Below are positions 63,433 to 64,000 of a DNA stretch of 64,000 nucleotides, piece by piece. The stretch is from Blastobasis lacticolella (taxonomy: Eukaryota > Arthropoda > Insecta > Lepidoptera > Blastobasidae). How positions within the stretch are numbered: position 1 is the stretch's first letter; each line of letters begins with the position of its first letter. The notes beneath the pieces are model-generated. The model was not told the origin of the DNA, did not search any database, and worked only from the letters and a program-made list of their open reading frames with translations. The stretch is taken from positions 17,111,907-17,175,906 of the forward strand of contig LR990041.1 in the NCBI GenBank assembly GCA_905147135.1, written 5' to 3'. The translations under genes and the position numbers were made by a program.

Positions 63433-63957
63433 TCAGTCTTCGATTTCTGTATGAATAATTTTAATTTTTTCATTAACAGTTCCTGTGTCTTGTATGTTTA
63501 TTTCAGTTATCTTTAGCTCTTTTGTTGGCCTGGAACTTTCATCTTTTGATGGTTTTCTTTTTAAGCTTAAGACTTTGTTAGTAACTGTGTTGCTATTTTC
63601 GCTGTTTGAGATTTTCCTTTTCTTCGGCTTAGTGACAACAAAGTCGAGATCTGACGAATCATCATCAAATGCTTCATAAATAGGTACTGAACGACCACTT
63701 CGTGTTGATCTGATAGGCTGAATTCTTGCAGACTCCTCCATAATTTGTATTGGTGGGGGCCAGACCATGAAGTTTAATGATTGCCTGGCCTGCCAATAAT
63801 TGTTTATGGACATCAGCTTTATATAAACTGCCAGTGCTCGAGCTTTCTCTGCCTGTGTGAGTGTGTTTGGCAATAAGCTCCATGGCAGCCTCCTATCTCT
63901 AACATTTATAAAGCGTCTCTTCAGTGCCTTAGTTGGTGATATTGGTGATTCTTCTGA
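63433..63957 (-). CDS. Last coding exon of an unrecognised nuclear-type protein
   Basis: A minus-strand exon follows acceptor TATTTATCCTTGCAG and ends at TGA. The 174 residues begin SEESPISPTKALKRRFINVR, then DRRLPWSLLPNTLTQAEKAR and LAVYIKLMSINNYWQARQSL. After that comes an acidic patch (AFDDDSSDLDF), a nuclear-localisation-like cluster (KPKKRKI) and a Lys/Ser-rich tail. The compact N-terminal part looks folded and the C-terminus disordered. I do not recognise the family. Upstream exons lie beyond the window. Confidence 0.65.
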   Translation of the reverse strand, partial: SEESPISPTKALKRRFINVRDRRLPWSLLPNTLTQAEKARALAVYIKLMSINNYWQARQSLNFMVWPPPIQIMEESARIQPIRSTRSGRSVPIYEAFDDDSSDLDFVVTKPKKRKISNSENSNTVTNKVLSLKRKPSKDESSRPTKELKITEINIQDTGTVNEKIKIIHTEIED

Positions 63958-64000
63958 CTGCAAGGATAAATAAATAATTTATATCTTGGGAAAACAGTAG

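Overview
This window looks like a nuclear genome segment from a moth or butterfly (inference). It is AT-rich, packed with tRNA-derived SINEs, fold-back MITEs and LINE fragments, and its real genes are split into small exons with GT-AG introns. No bacterial, CRISPR or organellar features are visible.

Three multi-exon genes can be built from splice sites and reading phase, and a fourth enters at the right edge. (1) Positions 1994-15472, + strand: five exons of a membrane acyl-CoA desaturase-like gene whose first exon is not in the window. It has no stop codons and clean splice sites. Its third histidine box and the N-x-x-x-H motif are rewritten, so it is either a desaturase with an unusual metal site or a pseudoenzyme. 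(2) Positions 46194-21750, - strand: a complete ten-exon ionotropic receptor (IR, closest in layout to the IR75 type). All phases match and the joined model is exactly 739 codons including the stop (738 aa, signal peptide to last membrane helix). It lies between the two desaturase genes on the opposite strand. (3) Positions 49449-57558, + strand: a complete five-exon acyl-CoA desaturase of 361 aa with all ten expected metal ligands. Its first three intron positions and phases match gene 1, so the two desaturases are old tandem duplicates. (4) Positions 63433-63957, - strand: the last coding exon of an unrecognised basic, nuclear-looking protein.

The rest is introns and spacers filled with mobile-element debris. 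The main families are: SINE-A, a SINE with a tRNA-like head and about 350 bp long, with many copies flanked by target-site duplications; SINE-B, a second tRNA-derived SINE; several fold-back MITE families; hAT-like and mariner-like relics; RTE-like and Jockey/CR1-like LINE fragments; and an open 416-codon retroelement ORF inside an IR intron. Several insertions sit within 8-60 bp of splice sites of the host genes.

The desaturases would act in the endoplasmic reticulum on fatty acyl-CoAs (lipid metabolism and, in moths, often pheromone precursors). The IR would act at the surface of chemosensory neurons. The sequence shows proximity but no evidence that they work together.
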